DNA of 64,000 nucleotides from NCBI RefSeq assembly GCF_000422445.1, contig NZ_KE383837.1, positions 62,001 to 126,000 on the forward strand, given 5' to 3'. A program made the position numbers and the translations under genes. Origin of the DNA: Paenibacillus assamensis DSM 18201. Its GTDB lineage: Bacteria > Bacillota > Bacilli > Paenibacillales > Paenibacillaceae. Shown here piece after piece: positions 9,269 through 17,936 of the stretch (the first letter of the stretch is position 1; every line of letters begins with the position of its first letter). The notes under the pieces are model-generated. The model was not told the DNA's origin and made no database searches. It saw only the letters and a program-made list of their open reading frames with translations.

Positions 9269-9775
9269 TCACTTGATACGTTCGATTCGTATCGATTTAT
9301 CAGGAAAATGAATGCGGATATTGCCGCCAGAACCAAATAAAACTTCTAATGATATCGTAGTATCGTCGACTGAGGTAAACTCTTCGAACAACCAGTCGTC
9401 TATCTCAGGATGCATAATTGGTCTGGGATTGTCGTAGTTATGATGTTCAAATTGAAAGAAGGAAATATTTTCGAGCGTTAGCATCCATTGTGCACGGTTT
9501 GCTATATCGTCACCATTACGTGCTAGTGTGAAATGGGCATTCGATCGAAGGAGACTCTCATGTTCGATATCCACTTTTAACAAACGGTAATCATGGAATC
9601 CCAATTTGCTGAAATAACGATGCACTTCCTCTGGTAGCCGTTCAGATAGCGATTGATAGATTTCACCGTATTGTCTACCATTCTGCAGCCATTGCCGTTC
9701 CAGTTGTTCTAGTTGTTCATCACTCGTTGTCTCCGTATTTTGGGCAATATACATATCGTATGGAAAGTACTTCAT
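9269..9775 (-). CDS. Hypothetical cytoplasmic protein, 168 aa
   Basis: I do not recognise the family with confidence; the length and the MKYFPYDMY start recall small Firmicute DUF proteins. The protein is acidic and soluble, with no signal peptide or membrane segment. It is rich in aromatic and charged residues, with a short helical N-terminus (residues 17-50) and a predicted beta-rich C-terminal half ending in a basic tail (KSIRIERIK). The start has AGGGAGG seven bases upstream. Terminators stand on both sides, so it is probably transcribed alone. Confidence 0.7.
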   Translation of the reverse strand: MKYFPYDMYIAQNTETTSDEQLEQLERQWLQNGRQYGEIYQSLSERLPEEVHRYFSKLGFHDYRLLKVDIEHESLLRSNAHFTLARNGDDIANRAQWMLTLENISFFQFEHHNYDNPRPIMHPEIDDWLFEEFTSVDDTTISLEVLFGSGGNIRIHFPDKSIRIERIK

Positions 9776-9805
9776 GAATTGCCTCCCTACTTAAGTAATG
9801 GTTGT

Positions 9806-9842
9806 AAAAAAAGAAAGACATTTGATCGTTAAACTATCAAAT
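9806..9842 (-). terminator. Terminator of the SRPBCC gene
   Basis: On the minus strand CAUUUGAU and AUCAAAUG form an eight-pair stem around a nine-base loop, followed by UCUUUCUUUUUUU. Confidence 0.75.
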
Positions 9843-9879
9843 GCCCTTTATGCAGTCTGCATTACCACGCTTATACTTA

Positions 9880-10311
9880 TCAACGCGTAATTTGTTCTGC
9901 TAATTGTTTTATTTTTTGCAAAGACGAATTGGCGAATTTGACTGATTCCTCGTAATAGGACTCCCCCTGTGGAATGGCAGCAAAATCCCCAATCTCTACG
10001 GTTAGCAAGTTGTGTTCACCTTGCCGTGAAAGCGTGTATGTATAGCCGATATTATAATGCTCCGCAGGAAGCGGCCACTTGGGGACGTACAGTGCCAGCC
10101 GCAGACGCTGTAGTGGTGCGAACTCCACTACAGTCAGCTGAGAATACCCCTCCCAATTAATAATGCTTCCAAGCTCAAGTGGATCACTGCCATATCCCTC
10201 AGGCAATTCATCCCACTGCTTCATATATTCCGGACTAACCAGCACCTCCCAGATTGCAGAAGCTGGAGCCTCGATAACAATTTGATGATGTACAACAAAC
10301 AGATTGGTCAA
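9880..10311 (-). CDS. SRPBCC (Bet v1/START-like) family protein, 143 aa
   Basis: This is a small hydrophobic-ligand-binding fold protein. The N-terminal pattern HHQIVIEAPASAIWEVLVSP followed by a Trp-containing turn is typical of the SRPBCC superfamily (polyketide cyclase or AHSA1-like), and the C-terminal long helix (residues 118-143) closes the ligand cavity in this fold. The ligand is unknown. The start is TTG, supported by AAGGAGG seven bases upstream; no ATG is available. An ACACC...GGTGT inverted repeat at 10357-10372 in its upstream region could be an operator. Confidence 0.82.
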   Translation of the reverse strand: MTNLFVVHHQIVIEAPASAIWEVLVSPEYMKQWDELPEGYGSDPLELGSIINWEGYSQLTVVEFAPLQRLRLALYVPKWPLPAEHYNIGYTYTLSRQGEHNLLTVEIGDFAAIPQGESYYEESVKFANSSLQKIKQLAEQITR

Positions 10312-10469
10312 TCGTATTCCTCCTTCAACTTATTTACTACTTATTTACCATTAATAACACCCTTATAGGTGTATCAACTACTGATAATTTTCCCACAAAC
10401 AGCAGCAACATACTAGCAACTCCCCAAGCTGTACTGTCGAAAATGTAAATCCCTTCCTATTAAGAAACG

Positions 10470-11420
10470 TTATCCCTTGGATAATCCGCGGTCAGCTCTT
10501 TCTGGAGATACCTCTTTAGCGAAAAATGTTTCCTTCTTACGAGCACCGAGCAGCCCAGTATTCACAACTACGAGTCCTACAATCGTTAACACAGCTCCTA
10601 TTATCGTATAGATGGATAGTGCCTCGTTATAGAGAACACCCCCGATTCCAACTGCAATAAATGGTGAAATATACAGCCACATCGATGGAAACAGCGGATT
10701 CGTATTTGCGACAAGCCAATAAAAAATCGTATGCCCCACCATAGACCCGATGATGATTAAATACAGTTGGGAACCAACCACTTGCAAGGATAGGAGCGAC
10801 TCCAGATGAACGCGTTCGCTGCATACAGACAATACAAGCATCATAACACCACCACAAAACATTTGAGCAGCATTTTGAGCAATCGGCGAAGTGTCGGAAA
10901 AACGGCTTATCACTTTTTTAGAATACAACGCTCCACCTGCATAAAAAAGCTGTCCTAGTAAAATAGCTATACATCCTAGCAGCCACAACCTATTTGAACC
11001 GAGTGATACCTGAGGAAGAACGAGCATAGCTACCCCTGCCAAACTGATGAAGCAGCCGACTATTTTTCTACGCTCCACACGATCACGATACATTACAAAC
11101 TGCAGCACTATGATGACAATTGGAGCTGTTGCGGAAAGAATGGCAGCTGTTCCTGAACTCACGTACTGCTCTGCCCAGTAGAGCAAGGAAAAAGTGCCCG
11201 ACGTGAGCCCTAGACCAATCAACCACATTTCTTTGCGCAGCAGCAGCGAAAAGCTCGCTTTCTTTTTCCAAGTCATCCATATAAGAATGAGCAAACCTGC
11301 CAACACAAATCGACTACCTGCTGAAAAGAATGGAGGAGCACCCGCATCTACACCTACCTTAATCGCCAAAAAAGTCGTTCCAAATATAATGCACATGAAA
11401 ATAAAATGGACGATAATCAT
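10470..11420 (-). CDS. EamA/DMT-superfamily transporter, 316 aa
   Basis: This is an inner-membrane drug/metabolite transporter with about ten hydrophobic segments in two EamA repeats (roughly residues 5-135 and 150-290). The first repeat has the family pattern FGTTFLAIKVGVD. ATG at 11420 is used because AAGGAGG lies seven bases upstream; a longer start at 11444 lacks a site. It is divergent from a MocR-type regulator whose likely binding repeats lie in the shared 133-base region, so the transporter is probably regulated by it. The substrate is probably an amine, amino acid or vitamin B6-related compound, given known MocR partners; that is inference. Confidence 0.88.
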   Translation of the reverse strand: MIIVHFIFMCIIFGTTFLAIKVGVDAGAPPFFSAGSRFVLAGLLILIWMTWKKKASFSLLLRKEMWLIGLGLTSGTFSLLYWAEQYVSSGTAAILSATAPIVIIVLQFVMYRDRVERRKIVGCFISLAGVAMLVLPQVSLGSNRLWLLGCIAILLGQLFYAGGALYSKKVISRFSDTSPIAQNAAQMFCGGVMMLVLSVCSERVHLESLLSLQVVGSQLYLIIIGSMVGHTIFYWLVANTNPLFPSMWLYISPFIAVGIGGVLYNEALSIYTIIGAVLTIVGLVVVNTGLLGARKKETFFAKEVSPERADRGLSKG

Positions 11421-11432
11421 TCTAATACCTCC

Positions 11433-11500
11433 TTGACAGTACACTTCTTGACACCATTATAATGAGGCAAGAATAGAACAGTTTGAATGAAATAGAACAG
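11433..11500. promoter_or_regulatory. Divergent promoter region with MocR-type direct repeats
   Basis: The sequence AATAGAACAG occurs twice in the same orientation at 11472-11481 and 11491-11500 (19-base period, and both copies continue as TTGA-like). A CATTATAATG core at 11455-11464 gives a -10 box on both strands. The repeats lie over the -35 zone of the transporter promoter and just after the start site for the regulator. That layout suits activation of the transporter and self-repression, as known for GabR and PdxR relatives. A TTGACA at 11433-11438 sits 19 bases before the plus-strand -10. Confidence 0.55.
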
Positions 11501-11553
11501 ATTTGATACGTGCAAGCAAATTAAAAGTTCAATACATAAGGAGGTACTCCACA

Positions 11554-12990
11554 ATGAGCTCTATCGAGCTAGACCGCTCACAAGGCAAGCCGCTGCATAA
11601 GCTTGTATACGAATATATATGGAATCGAATTCAACGCGGGGAATGGCCTGAACATCATAAGCTGCCATCGGTTCGCACGCTTGCAGAAGAAATGAAGGTT
11701 AACCGATTAACCGTATTCAAAGCATTTCAACAGCTTAAAGATGAAAAAAAAGTGTATGTCAAAGACAAGTCGGGCTATTATGTTCAGCCAGGTGTCACGA
11801 TGCCTTTCGACAATTTGGAAAGTCCTATCATATTTTCTTACGTACATAAAAGCCATCTATCCGAAATTCATCGCGTTCCTGCAAACTATCAATTTTCGTA
11901 TGCGCTAATCGATCCTAGCTTGCTGCCAAACCGGTATTTTTCTGAATCTATGCTGGATATTGTTGAACGCTACCCGAGAATGCTCAGCACCTATTCTACA
12001 CCCCAAGGAGATGAAGAGCTGCGGCAGTCACTGTCTCGGTTTTTCACCAACAAATACGGATTTCACCTCACTCAAGATGACATCATGATCACATCAGGCT
12101 CCCAGCAAGCGATTGATTTGTTAGCACGGATGCTTGTCCAACCGATGGACGTGGTTCTCATGGAACGCCCGACATATAGTGCTGCCATTGATATGTTCAG
12201 GAATCAGGGAGCGCAAATTATTCCGATTGATATGTATTCGTATGGGTATGATTTGGAGCAAGTAGAAGCTTATATGAAACAGTTCAAGCCGCGCTTGTTC
12301 TACCTCAATCCGACTTTTCACAACCCTACTGGCTACACCGTGCCAGCCGAACAGCGGAAGGAACTCGTTGAGCTCGCGGAACGGTATCGCTGTTTACTAA
12401 TCGAAGATGATCCGATGCACGATATTTACTTTCAGCATAAGCCTCCTCTGCCCTTATTTTCGTACAGTACAGAAGGTTATGTCATTTATATTTGCAGCTT
12501 TAGTAAGTACATTGCACCTGGACTGCGGATTGCCGCTATTTGCTGCCAGCCGTCCATTATGAAGCATCTTCTTACGGTCAAGTCATTAGCAGACAATGGT
12601 ACCCCGCTGTTAAATCAGAAGATATTTCTGCACTACTTTATGTCCGAGCGTCTCCAGCAGCATATTATCAAGCTTCGAACTGCATTAAACATTCGCAAAA
12701 CGGTCATGGAAGAAGCACTTGCGATAACGAATTGGAAATGGGACAGCCCTGACGGAGGCCTTAATTTGTGGATTCAACTGCCAGAAACACTGTGTTTGGA
12801 ACGGCTGTTAGCTAAGAGTATCGAGCATTCCATCTCCTTTGTCCCCGGATCAATATGTGATCCGTCTAAGGAGCTACAATCGTGGATTCGCTTAAGTTAT
12901 TCGTATATAAATGAACAGCAGATCAAAGACGGCATGAAGCTGCTCATGCAATTAGCAGAGCAAGTAGACCGTAGAGATCGACATATGTAA
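11554..12990 (+). CDS. MocR/PdxR-type regulator: GntR HTH fused to aminotransferase domain, 478 aa
   Basis: This is a PLP-binding transcription factor. Residues 1-75 form a GntR winged helix (LPSVRTLAEEMKVNRLTVFK). Residues about 110-470 form a fold-type I aminotransferase-like domain with the substrate/PLP region (NPTFHNPTGY) and the Schiff-base lysine in SFSKYIAPGLR. ATG at 11554 has AAGGAGG nine bases upstream; the longer in-frame start at 11503 does not. It is divergent from a DMT transporter and is likely to control that gene and itself. The full length and intact lysine indicate a working effector domain. Confidence 0.93.
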   Translation: MSSIELDRSQGKPLHKLVYEYIWNRIQRGEWPEHHKLPSVRTLAEEMKVNRLTVFKAFQQLKDEKKVYVKDKSGYYVQPGVTMPFDNLESPIIFSYVHKSHLSEIHRVPANYQFSYALIDPSLLPNRYFSESMLDIVERYPRMLSTYSTPQGDEELRQSLSRFFTNKYGFHLTQDDIMITSGSQQAIDLLARMLVQPMDVVLMERPTYSAAIDMFRNQGAQIIPIDMYSYGYDLEQVEAYMKQFKPRLFYLNPTFHNPTGYTVPAEQRKELVELAERYRCLLIEDDPMHDIYFQHKPPLPLFSYSTEGYVIYICSFSKYIAPGLRIAAICCQPSIMKHLLTVKSLADNGTPLLNQKIFLHYFMSERLQQHIIKLRTALNIRKTVMEEALAITNWKWDSPDGGLNLWIQLPETLCLERLLAKSIEHSISFVPGSICDPSKELQSWIRLSYSYINEQQIKDGMKLLMQLAEQVDRRDRHM

Positions 12991-12998
12991 CTAAAATT

Positions 12999-13035
12999 GC
13001 CTTGGAAAAGGATATGTACGTTCTCATTCCAAGGC
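12999..13035 (+). terminator. Hairpin after the MocR gene, probable terminator
   Basis: GCCTTGGAA and TTCCAAGGC form a perfect nine-pair stem nine bases after the stop codon. The T-run is interrupted, so termination may be partial. The rest of the gap up to 13363 shows no recognised gene. Confidence 0.55.
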
Positions 13036-13363
13036 TACAACATTCGATTATTTTTATCATTTCTTCTATCACGTTAGATAGAGTCCAACGATCCCTACGC
13101 TCTTTCTTTCAAAATGAATCATTTGTACACTCTCACCCTTTCAGCTCGAAATACACTTCACACAAAAGTAGATTCCTACTTTTTTACTCGTTATACGAAA
13201 CTTTTCGTCGACTCCCATCATTTTGGGTACAAGCTTTTGACTTAAATATTCAAATTGCCCTCATATTATGCAACCTTGTTCAATAGAATGTTGTTGTGGA
13301 AAGGAGGAGTGATCAAACTAATCATCAAAATTAGCAAAACCCATATTACAAGGAGGTAGTTTT

Positions 13364-14713
13364 ATGTACAAATCGTTTAGCATGTCCCGCTTCACCCTGA
13401 AACATCTTCTTATTAGCTGTGGTGCTGCCATTGTTGCCTTGCTTGCTTTCACCCTATTTACGCAGCAAGCTTCCGCGCACGGTTATGTCGATGGTCCAGC
13501 AAGCCGAGCCTATCTATGTAAACTTGGACAGAATACAGATTGTGGCGCGATTATATATGAGCCGCAAAGCTTGGAAGCACCTAAAGGATTCCCCGCGGCT
13601 GGTCCTGCCGATGGCAAAATAGCCAGCGCAGGCGGTATTTTCCCGAAGCTGGATGAGCAATCTTCCACTCGCTGGGCGAAAGTAAATATCTCTTCTGGTA
13701 CGAACACATTTAAATGGACACTTACCGCACGACATTCAACTGCAAGTTGGAAATACTATATTACAAAGCCGAACTGGAATCCAAATGCCGCACTTAGCCG
13801 TAACTCCTTCGATCTAACACCATTCTGTGACGTCCCTTACAATCGCACTCAGCCACCTGCCACCTATACCGACACATGTAATGTACCTTCTCGCTCGGGT
13901 TATCATGTCATTCTAGCCGTTTGGGAAATCGCGGATACAGGCAATGCCTTCTATAATGTAATCGATGTAAACTTTGGAGGTTCCAACCCAGTCGATACAA
14001 CTGCACCTACTGCTCCTGGAGCATTAGCATCCCCATCCAAAACAACGAATAGCATCGCCTTAACTTGGAGTGCATCTACAGATGCTGTAGGGGTAACGGG
14101 ATACAATGTCTACTCAGGCTCCACACTAGTAGGTACCGTTTCCGGCAGTACCCTAAACTATAATGTTACGGGATTAACTCCAAATACAGCCTATACGCTA
14201 AAAGTGAAAGCATTTGATGCCGCAGGCAATCTGTCCCCGGATAGCAACAGCATTACCGTCACGACGAATCCGCTCGTACCAGACAATACGCCACCTACTG
14301 CACCAGGCAATCTGCATGTTATGGGAACGCCGACAGGCAATAGCATTCAGCTCATGTGGAATCCTTCCACAGACAATATCGGTGTAACCAACTACCGTGT
14401 CTATAACGGCACAACTTTAGTCGCAACTGTATCGGGCACAACAACTTCTTACACCGTCACAGGTCTTACCCCATCCACCACCTATACGTTTAATGTGTTT
14501 GCGTTAGATGCATCGGGCAACCAGTCAACAGCAAGCACGGTGACAGGTACGACTACTTCTCAACCAACCGTTCCAGCATGGGCACCGAATACAGCTTATA
14601 CAACAGGTACCCTCGTTTCTTACAACGGAGCCGTCTATAAATGTCGTCAGCCGCATACGTCACTCGTAGGTTGGGAACCTGCAAACGTGCCATCTTTATG
14701 GCAGCTGCAGTAG
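13364..14713 (+). CDS. Secreted AA10 lytic polysaccharide monooxygenase with two FnIII domains and a CBM5/12, 449 aa
   Basis: This exported copper enzyme oxidatively cleaves chitin (or cellulose). A signal peptide (residues 1-38, ending QASA) is followed by the catalytic N-terminal His39 ([12 protein letters not shown]); His124 in [12 protein letters not shown] completes the histidine brace. The AA10 domain spans about 39-205, two fibronectin type III repeats lie near 213-300 and 308-398 (both start TAPxAPGxL), and a C-terminal CBM5/12 chitin-binding module has the usual aromatic pattern ([17 protein letters not shown]). The start has AAGGAGG. The modular layout matches chitin-degrading soil Bacilli. 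It stands alone between terminators. Confidence 0.95.
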   Translation: MYKSFSMSRFTLKHLLISCGAAIVALLAFTLFTQQASAHGYVDGPASRAYLCKLGQNTDCGAIIYEPQSLEAPKGFPAAGPADGKIASAGGIFPKLDEQSSTRWAKVNISSGTNTFKWTLTARHSTASWKYYITKPNWNPNAALSRNSFDLTPFCDVPYNRTQPPATYTDTCNVPSRSGYHVILAVWEIADTGNAFYNVIDVNFGGSNPVDTTAPTAPGALASPSKTTNSIALTWSASTDAVGVTGYNVYSGSTLVGTVSGSTLNYNVTGLTPNTAYTLKVKAFDAAGNLSPDSNSITVTTNPLVPDNTPPTAPGNLHVMGTPTGNSIQLMWNPSTDNIGVTNYRVYNGTTLVATVSGTTTSYTVTGLTPSTTYTFNVFALDASGNQSTASTVTGTTTSQPTVPAWAPNTAYTTGTLVSYNGAVYKCRQPHTSLVGWEPANVPSLWQLQ

Positions 14714-14741
14714 TCATTTCACCTTTGTACGGATAAAAATA

Positions 14742-14779
14742 GGGACTAGCATCGTTCGAGCTAACATGCTAGTCCCTTT
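14742..14779 (+). terminator. Terminator of the LPMO gene, possibly bidirectional
   Basis: GGGACTAGCA and TGCTAGTCCC form a perfect ten-pair stem 28 bases after the stop, with TTT after it; on the minus strand UAUUUUUA follows. Confidence 0.8.
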
Positions 14780-14800
14780 ACATAAGCAGTATCCAAATCA

Positions 14801-14829
14801 AAAAAAAGACCGTCCCCAATGGACGATCC
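14801..14829 (-). terminator. Terminator of the AAC(6')-like gene
   Basis: On the minus strand GAUCGUCC pairs with GGACGGUC (one G-U) and is followed by eight U, 28 bases after the stop. Confidence 0.8.
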
Positions 14830-14856
14830 TTCACTTACTCCCTGTATAAGAGATTG

Positions 14857-15411
14857 TTACGCATCATATTCAATCAACCAACAATCTCCCATTTCTCCCT
14901 CATGCCATTCATGCTTCTCTAGTCGTTTTTTCTTTGAAAAGCCCGCTTTCTCATAAACCCTTAATGCGCGTTCATTTCGAACTTGCGGGTCCATGACGAT
15001 TTTGGTTGCACCTTTATGTGCAATGAGATACGCCACTGTTGCTCGAACGAGACGCGTGCCGATCCCACGATTCCAATAATCGGTTTCCCCAATAAACTGA
15101 TCCATTCCATACACTTGACCATGGTACGACTCATACCCGTACTTCTGTATTTCTTCTTCATCAATTGGATAAAACTGAATATATCCAATGTCCTTGGATT
15201 CATATTGGATGATGCAACGTGCCTCTTCTGACACTTGATCCCCAAAGAAACTTTCTACAACCATCTCTGTATTATGCGGACGATCACGGCCTTCGTAGTA
15301 CATGAGCACGGCGGGATTAGATAACCATTTCACGAGTAAATCAACATCACCACGCTCAAGCTGCCTAATCGATAGTTCTTGTTCTTGAAATAATACCACT
15401 GCCTGCACCAT
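14857..15411 (-). CDS. GNAT acetyltransferase resembling AAC(6')-type aminoglycoside acetyltransferases, 184 aa
   Basis: This is an acetyl-CoA-dependent N-acetyltransferase. The GNAT acetyl-CoA loop is ETDYWNRGIGTRLVRATVAY, followed by DPQVRNERALRVYEKAGF, the pattern seen in AAC(6')-Ib-like enzymes (DP-x-N-x-RAIRCYEKAGF). The N-terminal LERGDVDLLVKWLSNPAV also matches that group. Aminoglycoside 6'-acetylation is therefore possible, but related enzymes act on other amines. The start is uncertain: AGGAGG abuts the first ATG, so a GTG a few codons later may be used. The downstream gene encodes another GNAT but with its own spacing. Confidence 0.85.
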   Translation of the reverse strand: MVQAVVLFQEQELSIRQLERGDVDLLVKWLSNPAVLMYYEGRDRPHNTEMVVESFFGDQVSEEARCIIQYESKDIGYIQFYPIDEEEIQKYGYESYHGQVYGMDQFIGETDYWNRGIGTRLVRATVAYLIAHKGATKIVMDPQVRNERALRVYEKAGFSKKKRLEKHEWHEGEMGDCWLIEYDA

Positions 15412-15455
15412 CCTCCTACACGCATTCCTCTACTCTATCTAATAAATCCTTTGTA

Positions 15456-15932
15456 TTAGACAGCGTCATTTCCTTTTACACCTAGATAATAATGATAATA
15501 TTCTTCGTCACGGCCATATCCATTACGCTCATATAAACGCTGCGCTTGTTTATTGTCAATCGCAGTGGATAACTCAAGCCCCTTCGCTTTGATCGACTTA
15601 GCATATTGCTTCGCTTCATCCAGCAGCAGCTGTGCTATGCCTTGTCTGCGATACGTTTCACTCACATACAGATCATTCAATAGTAAAGACCTCTCCATGG
15701 AAATAGAAGAGAACATAGGATAAAGCTGCGTAAAACCAGCAATTACAGCAGTACCTTTATCTCTTACGATAAAAATAATAGATTCACGATGTTCAAATCG
15801 ATCAAATAAAAACGTGCGAGCTTGCTCTACATCCGACTGTTGTCCATAAAATATACGATATTGATCAAATATTTCAGCTACTGCCTCTAAATCTTGTATC
15901 GTTGCTTGAACCGCTTCAAATTGTGCACTCAT
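15456..15932 (-). CDS. GNAT-family N-acetyltransferase, 158 aa
   Basis: This single-domain GNAT protein has the acetyl-CoA motif ETYRRQGIAQLLLDEAKQYA (near residue 95) preceded by the beta-4 strand LLLNDLYVS, and the C-terminal NKQAQRLYERNGY. The acceptor substrate cannot be told from the sequence. AGGAGA lies upstream of the ATG. It is followed on the same strand by the AAC(6')-like gene after 44 bases and preceded by the lipoprotein gene, so the three may be partly co-transcribed. Confidence 0.87.
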   Translation of the reverse strand: MSAQFEAVQATIQDLEAVAEIFDQYRIFYGQQSDVEQARTFLFDRFEHRESIIFIVRDKGTAVIAGFTQLYPMFSSISMERSLLLNDLYVSETYRRQGIAQLLLDEAKQYAKSIKAKGLELSTAIDNKQAQRLYERNGYGRDEEYYHYYLGVKGNDAV

Positions 15933-15982
15933 GTGATTGATCTCCTAATAGTAAAGTGATAGTGTAACCCGTCTTAAACCGT

Positions 15983-17215
15983 CTATTTCACCAAAGCAGG
16001 ATCAACTCCTAGCAGTAGCTTGAACACAGCTTGTCCAGATTCAATTTGACTTTTATCCAAATATAATAGCGAGCTGTTGGTTCCCTTATTGATTCGCATA
16101 AACATATAGCGTTCATCACCAGCGACAAGTTCAGTATCTGGTGGTAATGAAGACATATCCACTTGATGAATTTTTTTATTTTGTTTAAAAATCGCTAAGG
16201 TGAGCGGCACATCCATCTTGTTAGAACGAACATAGCCTGCCGAGGGATGAATATAAGAGTAATTTTTGTCCTTGTACATATGCGAAAAGACAGGCGGATA
16301 TTCGTTCTGCTCCTCTACGATGTTCTTGCCTTGAAGATCAGATGAATACAATTTGTGAGACCTTGTGTCCTCCATTTTTCGATATAAATAAGAGAAGTAA
16401 AGTCTATCCTCAGAAATACTTAGTAAAAAGTTATAGCTGCCATCTTTTCGATCAAAAAGAGTCTTTATTTCTTCCTTATTCAAATCAAATCGCTGTATTT
16501 TATAATTATCTTTTGTGAGGATCGTCCAATACAGTTGATTCCCATGTGGAGTGATGGTCGTAACTGAAAGAATGTTATCCGTTTCGCTATAAATAACTTC
16601 TGGCTCCTTGTCGAGTTTCTCAAGCTTCGACTTCAGCACTTTAACTTGCTCAGCACCATCCTTATTCTTTTCCCAGATTGAATAATAGAGATAACCGCGA
16701 TGCAGCGCTAACGAATCTGGCGGAGCTTCAAATGTCTTCACTACTTCACGGTTGCTGCCGTCGACGTCCCTGCTAGTTAGTTGCCACGTATAGGTCGAAT
16801 GCTCATGCTCTTGTTTGGGATTAAATTTGTTTTCCAGCACATATAATTTAGAATCATAGTACTGCATATAACGTGGCGGTTCAAAATGAGTATTCCATCT
16901 CTCAATTGCCTGATGTGTTCTTTCTACATACGCTAAGCAATTGCTTCGGTTTGGACTTTCTGTACATTTCCCCTCAGTACGCGTATCAATAAGCTGCGGT
17001 TTCATGCTATCATTTTTCATAAAATAAATGAAATTATTGAACAAAAAATAATGGCCTTGCTCTGTACGTGCAGTCTCTAGACCTTGTCCCGCATACATAT
17101 ACGGGTAGTCCCATTGAGCATGATAAGCATCATCCTGTGGATATGGTGATTTTGTACATCCTGCAACAACGAGTAGAGTTAACAAGGCTATCCCTAGCAA
17201 GATATATTTCTTCAT
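15983..17215 (-). CDS. Putative lipoprotein with beta-propeller-like body, 410 aa
   Basis: A lipoprotein signal with lipobox VAGC (Cys20) anchors this protein on the outer face of the membrane. The rest is a beta-rich body with repeated YLYYS, LYWTIL and RLYFSYLY strands about 40-50 residues apart, similar to DUF5050-like propellers found in Paenibacillus lipoproteins. Two Cys near residues 83 and 93 could form a disulphide. Function is unknown. The gene starts 40 bases after the terminator of the upstream GNAT gene, so it has its own promoter. Confidence 0.8.
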   Translation of the reverse strand: MKKYILLGIALLTLLVVAGCTKSPYPQDDAYHAQWDYPYMYAGQGLETARTEQGHYFLFNNFIYFMKNDSMKPQLIDTRTEGKCTESPNRSNCLAYVERTHQAIERWNTHFEPPRYMQYYDSKLYVLENKFNPKQEHEHSTYTWQLTSRDVDGSNREVVKTFEAPPDSLALHRGYLYYSIWEKNKDGAEQVKVLKSKLEKLDKEPEVIYSETDNILSVTTITPHGNQLYWTILTKDNYKIQRFDLNKEEIKTLFDRKDGSYNFLLSISEDRLYFSYLYRKMEDTRSHKLYSSDLQGKNIVEEQNEYPPVFSHMYKDKNYSYIHPSAGYVRSNKMDVPLTLAIFKQNKKIHQVDMSSLPPDTELVAGDERYMFMRINKGTNSSLLYLDKSQIESGQAVFKLLLGVDPALVK

Positions 17216-17257
17216 TGAATTCCCCCTTTATATCCATACATCAGGTGGATGAAAATT

Positions 17258-17303
17258 CAAAAAGCCTTAGAATTAGGATAGCAAGATTTCCACTTCTAAG
17301 GCT
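17258..17303 (-). terminator. Terminator of the 17387-17785 GNAT gene
   Basis: AGCCTTAGAA and TTCTAAGGCT form a perfect ten-pair stem; on the minus strand the stem is followed by UUUUGAAUUUUC. Confidence 0.75.
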
Positions 17304-17386
17304 CAGGATGCAGTAAACGATACCGTGATGGTTGATACATATTTTACCACACATTTTTCTATTATGTACACGTCTAATTATTTGTA

Positions 17387-17785
17387 CTATTTTACTCTTT
17401 TTATGACAAAAGCATTATCTACTTTACTAAATCCAAGCTTTTCATAATAGTCCATAGCACCTGGTGCCGATAACAATACCAATGAACATTCCTCACCCAT
17501 CTTCTCTTTAACAAGATCGACGAGCTTCCTTCCAATACCACCTTTTTGATAATCCTTGTCTATTGCTAAATCAGATAAATAGCAGCAGTACGAATAATCC
17601 GTTACCGCTCGCGCCATGCCAATCATTTTCCCCTCATGCCACGCAGTAATAACAATGTCCGAATTCTCAATCATTCGTTTCAATCTATCAAAGTCCTGAT
17701 ATGGCCTATTAATGCCCGACGTTTCGAATACACGCGAAACATCTTCTGCTTGAATCTCTTTCGTATCCATATAAATGATATTCAT
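17387..17785 (-). CDS. GNAT-family N-acetyltransferase, 132 aa
   Basis: This compact GNAT protein carries YCCYLSDLAIDKDYQKGGIG, in which the acetyl-CoA loop QKGGIGRKLVDLV is clear, and the C-terminal APGAMDYYEKLGF. That combination matches a conserved Firmicute GNAT family of unknown substrate. ATG at 17785 (MNIIYMDTKE) matches the usual start of relatives; an in-frame GTG at 17806 would add seven residues. Neither has a strong Shine-Dalgarno, so the start is uncertain. It appears to be monocistronic. Confidence 0.85.
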   Translation of the reverse strand: MNIIYMDTKEIQAEDVSRVFETSGINRPYQDFDRLKRMIENSDIVITAWHEGKMIGMARAVTDYSYCCYLSDLAIDKDYQKGGIGRKLVDLVKEKMGEECSLVLLSAPGAMDYYEKLGFSKVDNAFVIKRVK

Positions 17786-17936
17786 AATAATGCGCAGGAG
17801 CTTCACTCATGAAGCACTTAAAGCCTTATTGACTGAACGAACCAGTTGTCTCAACCTTTTCAGCCTTCTAGACAATTCTCCTGCTCCTCCTCTCTTTATA
17901 TAAGGAACGCTGTATGAAACCATCTATTGTAATGTG

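Noticed and set aside
13002..13286. 94-codon reading frame between the MocR and LPMO genes
   Set aside because: It begins inside the terminator-like hairpin, has no Shine-Dalgarno and its translation looks like random coding.
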